Assembly: GCA_965220045.1 (NCBI GenBank)
Contig: OZ244803.1
Coordinates: forward strand, 1,302,001 to 1,366,000
Source: VXOZ01 sp965220045
GTDB lineage: Bacteria > Chloroflexota > UBA11872 > VXOZ01
Length of the DNA stretch: 64,000 bases
Reading direction: 5' to 3'
In this document: positions 8,006 through 16,804 of the stretch, piece by piece
Numbering within the stretch: the stretch's first letter is position 1
Layout: each line of letters opens with the position of its first letter
Program-made: the position numbers and the translations under genes
Notes under the pieces: model-generated
Databases searched by the model: none
The model's input: only the letters and a program-made list of their open reading frames with translations
What the model was told of the DNA's origin: nothing

Positions 8006-9211
8006 ATGAGCGGAAACTTAGTTGTCGGACAGTCCGGCGGGTCAACTGCCACGCTGAGCAACACGCTGGCAGGCGTGCTGGAAGCCGCGCTGCGGAGTGA
8101 TGCCGTCGATCGCGTTTACGGCATGTGCAACGGCATTGAGGGTTTGCTGCAGGAGCGGTTCGTCGATCTAACGAACGCCTCTACCCACCTTCGCAATGCG
8201 CTGCGGCACACGCCCTCCGCCGCCCTGGGTTCTTGCCGCTACGGCTTGCAGGATTCCGACGCCGGGCGCGCCTTGGACGTGCTCAAGGCACATGACATTC
8301 GCTACTTTATCTACATCGGCGGCAACGGCTCGGCGCTCACGGTACAGGCGGTCGATGGGTGGGCGCAGGCGAGCGGCTATGCGTTGCACGCTATTGCAGT
8401 GCCCAAGACCATTGACAATGATCTCATGGGAACGGACCATACCCCGGGCTATGGGAGCGCGGCGCGTTTCGCGGCGCTCGCCGCCATGGATGGCGGTTCG
8501 GATTCCTGGGCGCTTCGTACGCACGACCAGGTCAAGATCCTGGAAACGTTTGGCAGGAATACCGGGTGGGTAACTGCCGCCACGGCGCTTGCCAGGCGCG
8601 ATGAGGCAGACCCGCCCCATCTGATCTACGTTCCTGAACGGCCACTAACCCAAGAGCGCTTCCTGCAAGACGTCCAAGCTGCCTTTGACCGTTTTGGCTA
8701 CGTGCATGTCGCCGTGTGCGAGGGATTGCGCCGGCCGGACGGCGAGTTGCTGTTTGCCTCAGATCGAGCTGTGGACAAAGATGCTTTCGGCAGAGGTCAG
8801 CTTGGAGGAGTCAGCACTCTCCTTTCCGAGTTGGTAGCGAGTGAGTTGGGGCTGAAGAGCCGCACCGACAAGCCCGGCACCATGCAGCGTGCGTGTATGT
8901 CCCTGGCATCGACGGTAGACCTCGAAGAGTCCTTCCAAGTCGGTGAGGCAGCGGTGGAAGCGGCCGTCTCCGGCGCCACGGGTATGATGGTGTGCCTGAA
9001 ACGCGCGCCCGGTCCTGAATACGCAGTGACGACCGGTCTTGTGCCCGTCAAGGATGTTGCCGGTAAGGAGCGACCGCTCCCGGACACGTATCTCAATGCT
9101 GCGGGCAATCATGTGACCGCGGCATTCGTGGACTACGTGCGGCCCCTAATTGGCGAGCCGCTGCCGGCATACGTGCGTCTGCACTCCCCCAACGTTGTTA
9201 AGCGGATCTAG
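8006..9211 (+). CDS. 6-phosphofructokinase (ATP- or PPi-dependent, mixed active-site residues)
   Basis: A 401-residue PfkA-superfamily enzyme that phosphorylates fructose 6-phosphate. The N-terminus VVGQSGGSTATLSNTLAG is the family glycine loop. The phosphoryl-donor site reads GGNGS at 105-109, with Asn in place of the usual Asp and a Gly at the position that is Gly in ATP enzymes and Asp in PPi enzymes. The next motif, PKTIDND at 133-139, has the Lys typical of PPi enzymes where E. coli PfkA has Gly. Donor specificity is therefore uncertain. The length exceeds the roughly 320 residues of PfkA and fits the longer PPi or group II forms. The ATG at 8006 was chosen because homology begins there; its ribosome-binding site is weak. 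Confidence 0.85.
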   Translation: MSGNLVVGQSGGSTATLSNTLAGVLEAALRSDAVDRVYGMCNGIEGLLQERFVDLTNASTHLRNALRHTPSAALGSCRYGLQDSDAGRALDVLKAHDIRYFIYIGGNGSALTVQAVDGWAQASGYALHAIAVPKTIDNDLMGTDHTPGYGSAARFAALAAMDGGSDSWALRTHDQVKILETFGRNTGWVTAATALARRDEADPPHLIYVPERPLTQERFLQDVQAAFDRFGYVHVAVCEGLRRPDGELLFASDRAVDKDAFGRGQLGGVSTLLSELVASELGLKSRTDKPGTMQRACMSLASTVDLEESFQVGEAAVEAAVSGATGMMVCLKRAPGPEYAVTTGLVPVKDVAGKERPLPDTYLNAAGNHVTAAFVDYVRPLIGEPLPAYVRLHSPNVVKRI

Positions 9212-9301
9212 TCGCGGCGCCAAATCCGGCAACGTGAGTTGGTACGAAGAGTTTCAGCGTGCCGATCTGCCAATCTCCCGGGCAATAGAAATAGGTACTA
9301 C

Positions 9302-10492
9302 GTGAAAAGCCTGCGCCTGCTAACGCGACCGGCAGCCGGTCTGCCCCGCACCGCGGTCATCCTGAGCACTGGTTTCTTCTTTGTGTTCATGGGCGCCAGC
9401 GCATTCCAGCAGTTCCTCATCCCCTACTTGACGGACAAAGGGGTCACGAGCGCATTTCAGGCTTCCACCATACTTGCGCTGGTGTACATCTCATTCCTCG
9501 TGTGGCGGGCCGTGGTTGCGTATACCCTCTACTATCTGGGCGAGTATTGGAGCACGGTTTTAGGCGCTACGACGTATTCCCTCTTTGCCCTTGCCGCCTT
9601 TACGTTGAATCGCTTTGAGCTGCTGCTGATCGCCGCCGGGATGTGGGGGTGGGGCGCCGCGGCCATGTGGATCTCGAGTACCACGCAACTGTTGGACGCA
9701 ACTGCCGCTACGCATTATGGACGCGCCAGCGGTCTGCTGTACACGGCGACCACCGGCGGGCAAGCGATTGGTGTGCTTTTGCTCGGGCTCCTGATGAGCG
9801 TTACAAGGGTGGAGTTTGGGCCACCGGTTGCGGCTGCGATCACAGGCATTGGCGTAGCGGCGTTTCTCTTCTTGCCCTATCAGCATACGAAGCGCGTGAA
9901 GCCCCGGCTCGCCCCGGTTTTCCAGGTTCTGACCGTGCCCAGAACCGGCCTTGCCGCGCTTTTTCTCTTTCTCTCGTCCCTTGCCTTCGGACTCATCCTC
10001 GGCAGCTTCAGCCAAATCATCGGCAGCGGTCAGGGACACGGCATGCTCGCGCTGATAACGGCGGGGTACTGGATTGTGCGCATCTTTGGCAGCTACGCGG
10101 GTGGATTCATTGCCGACTGGCTCGGCCGCGAGCAGGTGCTCATCCTGTCGTTTGGCATTGCGGGACTGGGACTGCTCCTGCCGACGTTCTCAGGGGGGAC
10201 GGTTACCATGAGTATCGCGGCACTCGCAATGGGCCTGCTGAACAGCACCGTGCCGGTGGCAACCAACGCGATGATCGGCGACCTTACCACCTTCAGCAAT
10301 CGTCACCTGGCGATTGCGTCACTCTTTGTGTGGCGGGACCTTGGGGTCGGCATCGCCATTCTGGCTGGGGCGGCCATCATTTCGCTCATCGGCAGCGAAC
10401 AGCTCATCTTCGGAGTTTTCGGTGTCGCGTTCTTGGTCTCCGCCGGATTCGCCTACTGGCTCAAGGGACAGCCAATCGTAAAAATGAACTAG
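9302..10492 (+). CDS. MFS transporter
   Basis: A membrane protein of about 396 residues with around twelve hydrophobic helices, the first at residues 18-36 (AVILSTGFFFVFMGASAF). A typical cytoplasmic-loop motif GFIADWLGREQVL follows about helix 8. The charge and length fit the major facilitator superfamily; the transported compound is unknown. I chose the GTG at 9302 because an earlier in-frame GTG at 9239 adds only unrelated residues; the ribosome-binding sites of both are weak. It follows the phosphofructokinase gene by 90 bases on the same strand. Confidence 0.75.
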   Translation: MKSLRLLTRPAAGLPRTAVILSTGFFFVFMGASAFQQFLIPYLTDKGVTSAFQASTILALVYISFLVWRAVVAYTLYYLGEYWSTVLGATTYSLFALAAFTLNRFELLLIAAGMWGWGAAAMWISSTTQLLDATAATHYGRASGLLYTATTGGQAIGVLLLGLLMSVTRVEFGPPVAAAITGIGVAAFLFLPYQHTKRVKPRLAPVFQVLTVPRTGLAALFLFLSSLAFGLILGSFSQIIGSGQGHGMLALITAGYWIVRIFGSYAGGFIADWLGREQVLILSFGIAGLGLLLPTFSGGTVTMSIAALAMGLLNSTVPVATNAMIGDLTTFSNRHLAIASLFVWRDLGVGIAILAGAAIISLIGSEQLIFGVFGVAFLVSAGFAYWLKGQPIVKMN

Positions 10493-10570
10493 GCTTCCCT
10501 TGGATCCGCCTGCAAGCGCAAGAGTCCTGCCGGACTGCCTCCCGCACGATTCAGCGACTCTGCAGGAAAC

Positions 10571-10611
10571 AAAAAAAGAGACTGGATGCGTTGGCTTGCC
10601 ATGCAGTCTCT
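10571..10611 (-). terminator. intrinsic terminator of the fmdB-type gene
   Basis: On the minus strand AGAGACTG and CAGTCTCT form an 8-base-pair stem (10604-10611 with 10577-10584), with extra inner pairing, followed at once by a run of six to seven T (10571-10577 as A on the plus strand). It lies about 65 bases past the stop of the gene at 10679-10996. Confidence 0.8.
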
Positions 10612-10678
10612 CTTCTGGTGGGTCACATCTATTATGAACTGAGAATCCGACTAGGAACTGACCCAGGATTCGGAGAGT

Positions 10679-10996
10679 CTATTTCTCCTTGGCCGGGGAG
10701 GACTTAGACTCGCCGCCGGAGTCCGACTTTGCCGTTCCTGCCGCCTTGGATTCGGCTGTTTCCTTGGCCGGAGCTTCCTTGGGCTTCGTACTGCCATTCT
10801 TCTCGTTCTTGCCGTTGTCAGTCCGGTTGTCCGTTACATACCACCCGCTGCCCTTGAAGATGACGCTTGCGGGGTGGAATACCTTGCGCACCGCCCCCTC
10901 GCACTGGGGGCAGTTCGTCACCGGAGGGTCGCTGAAGCGTTGCTGCCGCTCAAAACGAAACGTACAGGCTTCACACTCATATTCGTACAACGGCAT
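10679..10996 (-). CDS. FmdB-family zinc ribbon protein
   Basis: A 105-residue protein. It starts MPLYEYECEACTFRFE, and Cys8, Cys11, Cys29 and Cys32 form the FmdB zinc ribbon. From about residue 60 the chain is a charged, low-complexity Lys/Ala/Glu/Ser tail, probably disordered, as is common in this family. The family was named as a putative regulator of amidase genes in methylotrophs, but it is widespread and its role is unsettled. The start at MPLYEY is clear by homology; the open frame extends further upstream without meaning. An intrinsic terminator follows. Confidence 0.87.
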   Translation of the reverse strand: MPLYEYECEACTFRFERQQRFSDPPVTNCPQCEGAVRKVFHPASVIFKGSGWYVTDNRTDNGKNEKNGSTKPKEAPAKETAESKAAGTAKSDSGGESKSSPAKEK

Positions 10997-11257
10997 TGAA
11001 TACTCATACCTCCGCAATCGGCTTTGGCATTCCCTCTGTAGGTTGCACCTACAGGCGCGAAAACACCACAAAGTCTACACTAGATTGCAGTGCCGGAGCC
11101 TTCCGGTCCTTCCCCTGCAATACGCTATCGCTCTCTCTTCGCGTCGCATGCGGTGCGCGTAGGCAGGTCGCCTGCACTCTCGCGCTGCAAGGCCGGAGCA
11201 ACACTGCACCAATCAAGTTCCAAGTATACCACTCATAGCTGGGCTTGTTTTGGCATT

Positions 11258-12232
11258 TCACGATGCCTCAGGCAGGTGCAGCGCCAGCGTCTCCAGGGCA
11301 AGACGGGCGTTTACGTTTGCACGCACCCACTCGCGCGCCTCATCGATGCGCTTGATTACGTTTACGGTTTCCTGGGGAGAAATGCTGAGTTCGACATCCT
11401 TGACCAGAGCATGATTGCCGGCATCTTCACCGCCCGGCACACCCGCTTGCGTCAAGAGATACGCGCGCCACCACTCACTCCACAGGTCGAACAACCGTTC
11501 TAAGTCAGATGCATCGTCCAAGAGCCGGTCGACAATCTCCAGGCGAGCTACCCGGTCGGCTCGCAGCGCATTCAGGAGCAATTGGACGAGCAACTCTTCT
11601 TGCTCGCGCAGTTCCGGGTGGGTGCTGGCCTCTATCGCCCAACCGATACGGCCCAGGCTTGCTGCCGCCAGAAACGCCGCATCCTGCTGCGGCACTCCCC
11701 GGCGGGTCAATTCAGATTGAACGAGACGTTGCGGTAGCGCGGTTAGTCGCCACACTTGGCAGCGAGACAGCAACGTTGGAGGGATGAGATGAGTGGAGGT
11801 TGCCGTCAGAATGAGCGTGTTTAGCGCGGGCGGTTCCTCCAGGGTCTTGAGAAGCCGTTGGCTCGCTTCCGGCTGGAGCAGGTGCGCGTCAAGGATGACG
11901 GAGACGCGCTGAGTTGCCTGGTAGGGGCGCAGAGCGACCGCCTGTTGCAGCGCCGCCACTTGTTCCATGCGAATAGACCTGCGACCTTCCTCCAACTCCA
12001 CCAGATGCAGGTCGGGGTGCTGCAACCGCGCAACTCCTTGGCATTGCACACACTCCCAACAGGGATCGGCCCGCTGGTCGTTGCACAGAAGGGCGGCGGT
12101 TAAGTCGATCGCCAGAGTCCGTTTCCCAACGGACTCTGGGCCCGCGAAGAAAATGGCGTGCCCCAGCGCCTGTCGGGTTATCGCTCGTTGCAAGAAGTGC
12201 AGCACCCGTTGATGTCCTACTGTTTGCCACAT
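11258..12232 (-). CDS. holB: DNA polymerase III subunit delta'
   Basis: A 324-residue clamp-loader ATPase-like protein. The P-loop region reads GPESVGKRT (31-39), a common delta' variant. Cys58, Cys61 and Cys64 (CWECVQC) belong to the zinc module, then HPDLH and LLKTLEEPP (about 130) match the DnaX/HolB core, with SRCQ as the sensor-like segment. In the clamp loader it would help load the beta clamp on primed DNA at the replication fork. It is the last long gene of a minus-strand series that includes exopolysaccharide genes and starts 13 bases from the stop of the secreted repeat protein, an unusual placement for a replication gene. Confidence 0.85.
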   Translation of the reverse strand: MWQTVGHQRVLHFLQRAITRQALGHAIFFAGPESVGKRTLAIDLTAALLCNDQRADPCWECVQCQGVARLQHPDLHLVELEEGRRSIRMEQVAALQQAVALRPYQATQRVSVILDAHLLQPEASQRLLKTLEEPPALNTLILTATSTHLIPPTLLSRCQVWRLTALPQRLVQSELTRRGVPQQDAAFLAAASLGRIGWAIEASTHPELREQEELLVQLLLNALRADRVARLEIVDRLLDDASDLERLFDLWSEWWRAYLLTQAGVPGGEDAGNHALVKDVELSISPQETVNVIKRIDEAREWVRANVNARLALETLALHLPEAS

Positions 12233-12244
12233 ATTCAGCGTCTT

Positions 12245-13489
12245 CTAGGTGCAATGGATCTCTGCAATGAACTCGGCCCAACTGGGCGACAATTGAGACT
12301 CCGCAACATACCCGTTCAGGATCTCCTCGTACGACTTCGCGTTGTAGGTGCCCTCAGCACCCCATAGCGCTTCCCAAAGCGCCGCTTCAATGCGGAGGCC
12401 GTTGGCAACCAGTTGTTTGCACGTCTCGCGTGTGTGTTCCAAGGGAACGGGCGAGAGACTATGTGCTTCCAAATACGAGGCGAGATGGGCGAGAACCGCC
12501 GCCAACGCCTCGTAACGCGCGTCCTTAAGAGCCGGATGCAAGTAGATTACTGCCCAGTTGCCCAAACGCAAGGCCGCAGTATCAAGTAGATCCGGCGCGT
12601 ATCCTATTATGGCGTTGTCCAAATGGGGCACAAGGTGGGCGGTTGCCTCCTGATTGGCGAGTAGGGTCCGTACTTGGGCGAGCAGTTCGTCACTTGGTTT
12701 GTCGAACGGGTTGGGCTCCGGCCGGAACGCCTTCATGGGAATGAGGTTGGCATCCTTGTAAAGTATGCCGGCGAAGACTTGTGTCACCGTCCCAGGTACG
12801 GGCTGGCCGGGAACAGACTCGACCCAGCGCTGAAACGCGGCCCGCTGGAAGCGCTGCACGACGAACGGGCCAATCTTCTGGGGGTGAGTCATAGGTAGAC
12901 CGTACAGCAGGATGGAGATTTCCAGATTGCCGGGGTCGAGCGGGTTCTGCAGGAAATAGTCCGCAATCCCCTGGTCCGTAAGCCAGGAGAGTCGAATTGA
13001 GCGGGACTCTGCGAACGTAGACCCACCGTCATCCTCAATGGGTTGGGGGATGCCGCGGTCCAGAAGCCACTGTTGCAGGCCCTCGTTGTCAAGGAGTTCA
13101 AACGAATTGGCGAGGGAGATCTGGCCGCTAGACTTGTGCCAGACCATTACCGCTCGCTCGAGCACGAGGTACATGTCTCCGGTCGCCGGGTCCTCAAAGG
13201 GAGAGGCCAGCGGATAGCCCAAGACGGATCCGCCCCCAAGCGTCCGAAACATCAGATAGAATTGGGGGCCATCGGGGACGTCGGGGATTACGTACCCGAA
13301 TCCCCGGCCGTATCCGGCTGCCTCGCTATAGAATCCCTGGCTTGGCGGCTCAGTCTGGGCAAGCGCGCCGCCCCTTGTTGTCGCAAGCGCGGGGGTGACT
13401 CCCAGGATTGAGAGCCAGAGTGCAACGAGGAGGCTGACAGTGAAGCGCCGGCCGCTATCCAACAAGCGATTTCTTGGCATTGGGGTCAT
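12245..13489 (-). CDS. secreted protein with LGYP-type repeats
   Basis: A 414-residue protein with a signal peptide (hydrophobic segment about 17-36, cleavage near ALATTRGG). Residues 78-140 carry a repeat seen in many secreted Chloroflexota proteins: LGYPLASPFEDPATG, then an aromatic ERAVMVWH strand. A second diverged copy follows at about 190-260 (LYGLPMTHP, VVQRFQRAAFQRW). The C-terminal half has several conserved-looking Ala/His-rich helices and ends near SPSWAEFIAEIHCT. No catalytic motif is recognised. Its first 35 bases overlap the end of the tyrosine-kinase-like gene, indicating translational coupling; a cell-surface or polysaccharide-associated role is an inference from this context. 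Confidence 0.65.
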   Translation of the reverse strand: MTPMPRNRLLDSGRRFTVSLLVALWLSILGVTPALATTRGGALAQTEPPSQGFYSEAAGYGRGFGYVIPDVPDGPQFYLMFRTLGGGSVLGYPLASPFEDPATGDMYLVLERAVMVWHKSSGQISLANSFELLDNEGLQQWLLDRGIPQPIEDDGGSTFAESRSIRLSWLTDQGIADYFLQNPLDPGNLEISILLYGLPMTHPQKIGPFVVQRFQRAAFQRWVESVPGQPVPGTVTQVFAGILYKDANLIPMKAFRPEPNPFDKPSDELLAQVRTLLANQEATAHLVPHLDNAIIGYAPDLLDTAALRLGNWAVIYLHPALKDARYEALAAVLAHLASYLEAHSLSPVPLEHTRETCKQLVANGLRIEAALWEALWGAEGTYNAKSYEEILNGYVAESQLSPSWAEFIAEIHCT

Positions 13490-14111
13490 CGTTGAAAACT
13501 ACGCCAAGTACGTGCGCATCGATTTGCGCCAGCATCGCCTTGGCTCGTTGGATCTGATCGCGTCTCGACTGATTGGCGCGTACAACAAGCAGAACGCCAT
13601 CCACATACCGCGCCATTGCCGCGGCATCCGCGGCCGTGAGCAGCGGCGGAGTATCAATAATCACATGATCGCTGCCCGCGGCAAGGTCCGCAATGAGGTC
13701 GGCCATGCGCTGTGACGCAAGAAGCTCGGGAGCGTTATCCGGTACCGCACCGGCAGTCAGCAGGTTTAGCCCATCCGTTCCGCAGTTCTCTTGCAGCGTT
13801 GGGCCTTCGGTGCCGCTCAGGTAGTCCGCAAGCCCGGGTTCCTGGGGGACGCCCAGAGCGGTGTGCAGACTAGGCGTGCGTAGGTTCGCGTCAATGAGCG
13901 CAACGCGGAGTCCCAATTGCGCCAGGGAAGTCGCAAGGCATGCTGAAACAAGGCTCTTGCCTTCTTGCGGGCCCGCGCTGGTCACCAAGAGCGACTTCTG
14001 TGCGTGTTCCTCCGCCTGAAAGCGAATGGTGGTGCGCAGTGAGCGAAAGGCCTCGTACGCAGGGCTGCTCGCTTCGAGTATGGGCTGGAATGATGAGGTG
14101 AGTTCCGTCAT
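13455..14111 (-). CDS. CpsD/CapB-type tyrosine-protein kinase-like ATPase
   Basis: A 218-residue BY-kinase-like protein of exopolysaccharide systems. The Walker A motif TSAGPQEGKS is at 44-53, the A' motif is IDANLRTP at 73-80 (Asn in place of the usual second Asp of DADLR), and the Walker B-like segment VIIDTPPLL follows. These enzymes autophosphorylate and act with Wzz-type membrane partners to control polymer length. There is no C-terminal tyrosine cluster (the chain ends DPNAKKSLVG), so autophosphorylation of the usual kind is doubtful. I start at the ATG at 14111; an in-frame ATG at 14144 adds 11 residues. It sits directly downstream of two Wzz-like genes. Confidence 0.82.
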   Translation of the reverse strand: MTELTSSFQPILEASSPAYEAFRSLRTTIRFQAEEHAQKSLLVTSAGPQEGKSLVSACLATSLAQLGLRVALIDANLRTPSLHTALGVPQEPGLADYLSGTEGPTLQENCGTDGLNLLTAGAVPDNAPELLASQRMADLIADLAAGSDHVIIDTPPLLTAADAAAMARYVDGVLLVVRANQSRRDQIQRAKAMLAQIDAHVLGVVFNDDPNAKKSLVG

Positions 14112-14181
14112 GTTCGTTTCTTGCCTCACGTTGTCAAGCGGCAATGCACATGTTTACGTTGATCGTGTCAGAAACCCCAGT

Positions 14182-14859
14182 TCACTTTGAATTTGGCGGA
14201 ATGCTGGCAACTATTGGCATGCCGAGGATGTGTTCAACCTCCTGCCGGAGACGGATGCGCGCATCGAGAAACTCGATCGCGAGCGCTAAAACTATGCCGG
14301 CAATTGCACCGAGCACCAAGGCGGCAGCCACATTGAAACGCAGTCGAGGGCCTATCTGTGAAGCGTTGGTCGCTTCATTAAGAACAAGAGCTCTCAAGAA
14401 TACATCACCCCCCGGGCCGCTGCTCTGCTCCTGTTTGGCGAGATTCTCCAATTCCCTGGCGAATCCATTCGCCATGGCGACTGCCTGCTGGGGAGAAGAA
14501 CTCTCCGCCTGAATAACTACCTTGTAGCTGGCCGGAACGACCACCATGCGCACACTACCAAGCACGCTATCGGGAGACACATCGAGTTTATAGTTTTCGA
14601 TAACATTCGTCGCCACTTCCCAGGTTTTCACCCGGTCTACGTATGTATTCAGCAGTCTCTCCACGGCCTGGATAGTCCAGTAATCAATGACGTTTGGCGT
14701 AACCGAGACGCTGACCCCGGCTTGGTACACCGGTCGCTGTTGACTGCTATAAAAGTAGGCTGACAGAGACGCGACCAATGTAACGACAATCACCAGCCAA
14801 AAGCGCCGCCGGATTACGCCGGTGTAGTCCTGGAGTCGCAAAGAAGCGATCTCAAGCAT
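14182..14859 (-). CDS. Wzz/CapA-type chain-length determinant protein (second copy)
   Basis: A 225-residue membrane protein with a short cytoplasmic start (MLEIASLRLQDYTGVIRRR), a first membrane helix (about 20-38), an extracytoplasmic alpha/beta region and a second helix near residues 180-200 (AAALVLGAIAGIVLALAIEFLD), followed by the short tail GMPIVASIPP typical of Wzz/CapA proteins that activate tyrosine kinases. It would control chain length or export of surface polysaccharide with the kinase-like gene next to it. The ATG at 14859 overlaps the stop of the previous Wzz-like gene by eight bases, which favours it over an earlier in-frame start at 14928. Confidence 0.8.
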   Translation of the reverse strand: MLEIASLRLQDYTGVIRRRFWLVIVVTLVASLSAYFYSSQQRPVYQAGVSVSVTPNVIDYWTIQAVERLLNTYVDRVKTWEVATNVIENYKLDVSPDSVLGSVRMVVVPASYKVVIQAESSSPQQAVAMANGFARELENLAKQEQSSGPGGDVFLRALVLNEATNASQIGPRLRFNVAAALVLGAIAGIVLALAIEFLDARIRLRQEVEHILGMPIVASIPPNSK

Positions 14860-15619
14860 GCGCCGTGCCTTTGCTTTCTGAAGACTGGTCAGGCGCCTTC
14901 TGCCCAGATTCTCCCACAAACGGGGCAAGCGGGGGAATGTTCGAAATCACCGGGATACTAAGCGCCTCCTCAACATCCTCCCGGGATCGACAGATGCCGG
15001 AGAGTACCTCCAGAACGAACGCTAGTCCCGTAATGAGGAGAAATGCCACGAGGGTGCGCGCAAACATATCAAGGCCAAGCCGTACAAGTGACGTGGCTTC
15101 CGGATCACTCGCCGGATCGATGATCGTGAGGCTCACGATACCTCTACGCACGGCGAGTGAGTAGTCTTTTGCGTTCGTCTCCAGCAGTGTCTGTGCGGCG
15201 TCGGCCAAGGCCTGAGCAATCAACGGCTCACTGCTTGTGAAAGTCAGCTCTAAGACTCGATGGTTGTGGTTGCTACGGAGCGAGTCTTCAATCTGCCTTG
15301 GCGTCAACTGCAAGGCATAGCGCTCAGCGACCATTGCGGATATGCTCGCGGCGAACGCCTGTCCTTGGACGATCTCGGAGAAATCCTCAATGTTGTACTG
15401 GGCGAGAAGCTGACGATAGTACTCTTCCGAGTAGTACGATTCACCGGTTTCCGGTGTCGCTGCAGGCGGCACTGCCTGCACGTGGATGCGAACGGAAGAT
15501 TCATACGCATTCGGCCAGATGAGCGCTAAGAGCACACTCCCAACAAACGCCACGAACGTGACGCCCAGAATCAACCGCTTTCTTGCGCCAAGTATTCTCA
15601 GATATGATTGGATGCTCAT
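14852..15619 (-). CDS. Wzz/CapA-type chain-length determinant protein (first copy)
   Basis: A 255-residue polysaccharide co-polymerase. The Wzz N-terminal region includes SYLRILGARKRLILGVTFVAFVGSVLLALIW with the first membrane helix at about 14-34, then the periplasm-like domain and a second helix near 188-208. The tail (SREDVEEALSIPVISNIPPL) matches the kinase-interacting end of these proteins. Together with the overlapping second Wzz-like gene it may form a hetero-oligomer. It follows the upstream GT4 gene by about 60 bases on the same strand. Confidence 0.82.
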   Translation of the reverse strand: MSIQSYLRILGARKRLILGVTFVAFVGSVLLALIWPNAYESSVRIHVQAVPPAATPETGESYYSEEYYRQLLAQYNIEDFSEIVQGQAFAASISAMVAERYALQLTPRQIEDSLRSNHNHRVLELTFTSSEPLIAQALADAAQTLLETNAKDYSLAVRRGIVSLTIIDPASDPEATSLVRLGLDMFARTLVAFLLITGLAFVLEVLSGICRSREDVEEALSIPVISNIPPLAPFVGESGQKAPDQSSESKGTAHA

Positions 15620-15679
15620 GGGTAGATCGAATGGAGTTGAAACACCACACCATCATATCAGATTCCCAGCCACCAACAG

Positions 15680-16804
15680 CTAAGTCGGCGCATCCCTATC
15701 GTTGTGAGGGCGGGGAAGCGACGCGGCGGAGTCGATGAGAGAGACCACTTTCTCCTTGAATACGCTGGTGTCAAATGCAGCCGCATGTTCGACAATTCGC
15801 TCGGTGCTGAATTCCATCGTAGCAAAGCGCTCTATCGCAGCGCAGAGCGATTCCACCCGTTGATCGGCAAAAAAGAGTCCGGTCTCATTCGCGACCACAG
15901 TGTCCAATGCGCCTCCGCCGGCAAAGGCGATGACCGGACGCCCGGAGGCCTGGGCTTCGACCGGAACAAGGCCGAAATCTTCTTCGCCGGGAAAGACCAA
16001 GGCCCGGCACTGCGACAAATGGCGCCGCCGGGTCTCGTCGTCTACGTACCCCAGGAATTGGACGTTTGGTTCTGCCATCGCTTGCAAACGCGCGCGGTCC
16101 CGCCCGTCACCAATAATCCGCAACGGCAAGCCAAGTCGATTGAAGGCTTGGACGGCTAAGTCCACGCGCTTGTAGGGCACCAGCCGCGAGACAATCAGGA
16201 AGTAGTCGCTAATGTGGTCGGATGGAGAAAAGTGCGACGTTTCCACCGGAGGGAAGATGATAGACGAGTCGCGGTTGTAATAGGTCTTGATCCGTGCAGC
16301 TATGGCCCTGGAAATGGCGATGAAGTCGTCTACACGCCCATTCGTGGCGACGTCCCAGGCGCGAATTCTGAAGAGTACCGCAGGCAGCACCTTGCGTGGC
16401 AGCCAGCCAATTTGCTCCCCCGCCAGGTATTCCTGTGTGTTCCAGGCAAAGCGCATGGGAGAGAGGCAGTAGCAGATGTGCCGGGCGTCTTCACGGGTGA
16501 TGACACCCTTACACCATGCGCTGCTGTTGCTCAGGACAACGTCATATTCGCGAAGGTCGAGCCGCTCGAAGGCGGCAGGGTATAGCGGGAGCAACATCTG
16601 GTGTCGAGGATAGCGAGTAAGCGGTCCGAGCTTCTGCAGGAAGGTCGTACGGATATCGAGTGGGCGAAACGCCGCAGGCAAGGCTTCCGGCCGGTAGAAG
16701 GAGGTGTAAATGGGTGCCTGCGGGAAGATCTCGTGGAGCGTAAGGAGGACGTTTTCAGCACCTCCCATCTGGTTGAGATAGTCATGGACAAGGGCGATGC
16801 GCAT
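15680..16804 (-). CDS. GT4-family glycosyltransferase
   Basis: A 374-residue GT-B glycosyltransferase. The start MRIALVHDYLNQMGGAENVL is typical for family 4 and carries the glycine-rich acceptor loop. The donor-binding C-terminal half contains VSRLVPYKRVDLAVQAF and the EEDFGLVPVEAQASGRPVIA motif with the conserved ExxxxxxxE spacing. It should transfer a sugar from an NDP donor to a lipid-linked oligosaccharide on the cytoplasmic side of the membrane. I chose the ATG at 16804 because homology begins exactly there; the frame continues 45 codons upstream without resemblance. Confidence 0.87.
   Translation of the reverse strand: MRIALVHDYLNQMGGAENVLLTLHEIFPQAPIYTSFYRPEALPAAFRPLDIRTTFLQKLGPLTRYPRHQMLLPLYPAAFERLDLREYDVVLSNSSAWCKGVITREDARHICYCLSPMRFAWNTQEYLAGEQIGWLPRKVLPAVLFRIRAWDVATNGRVDDFIAISRAIAARIKTYYNRDSSIIFPPVETSHFSPSDHISDYFLIVSRLVPYKRVDLAVQAFNRLGLPLRIIGDGRDRARLQAMAEPNVQFLGYVDDETRRRHLSQCRALVFPGEEDFGLVPVEAQASGRPVIAFAGGGALDTVVANETGLFFADQRVESLCAAIERFATMEFSTERIVEHAAAFDTSVFKEKVVSLIDSAASLPRPHNDRDAPT

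Noticed and set aside
9643..10707. A 354-codon plus-strand frame overlapping the MFS transporter
   Set aside because: The translation is Arg/His/Cys-rich and has no membrane helices, while the overlapped frame gives a coherent transporter.
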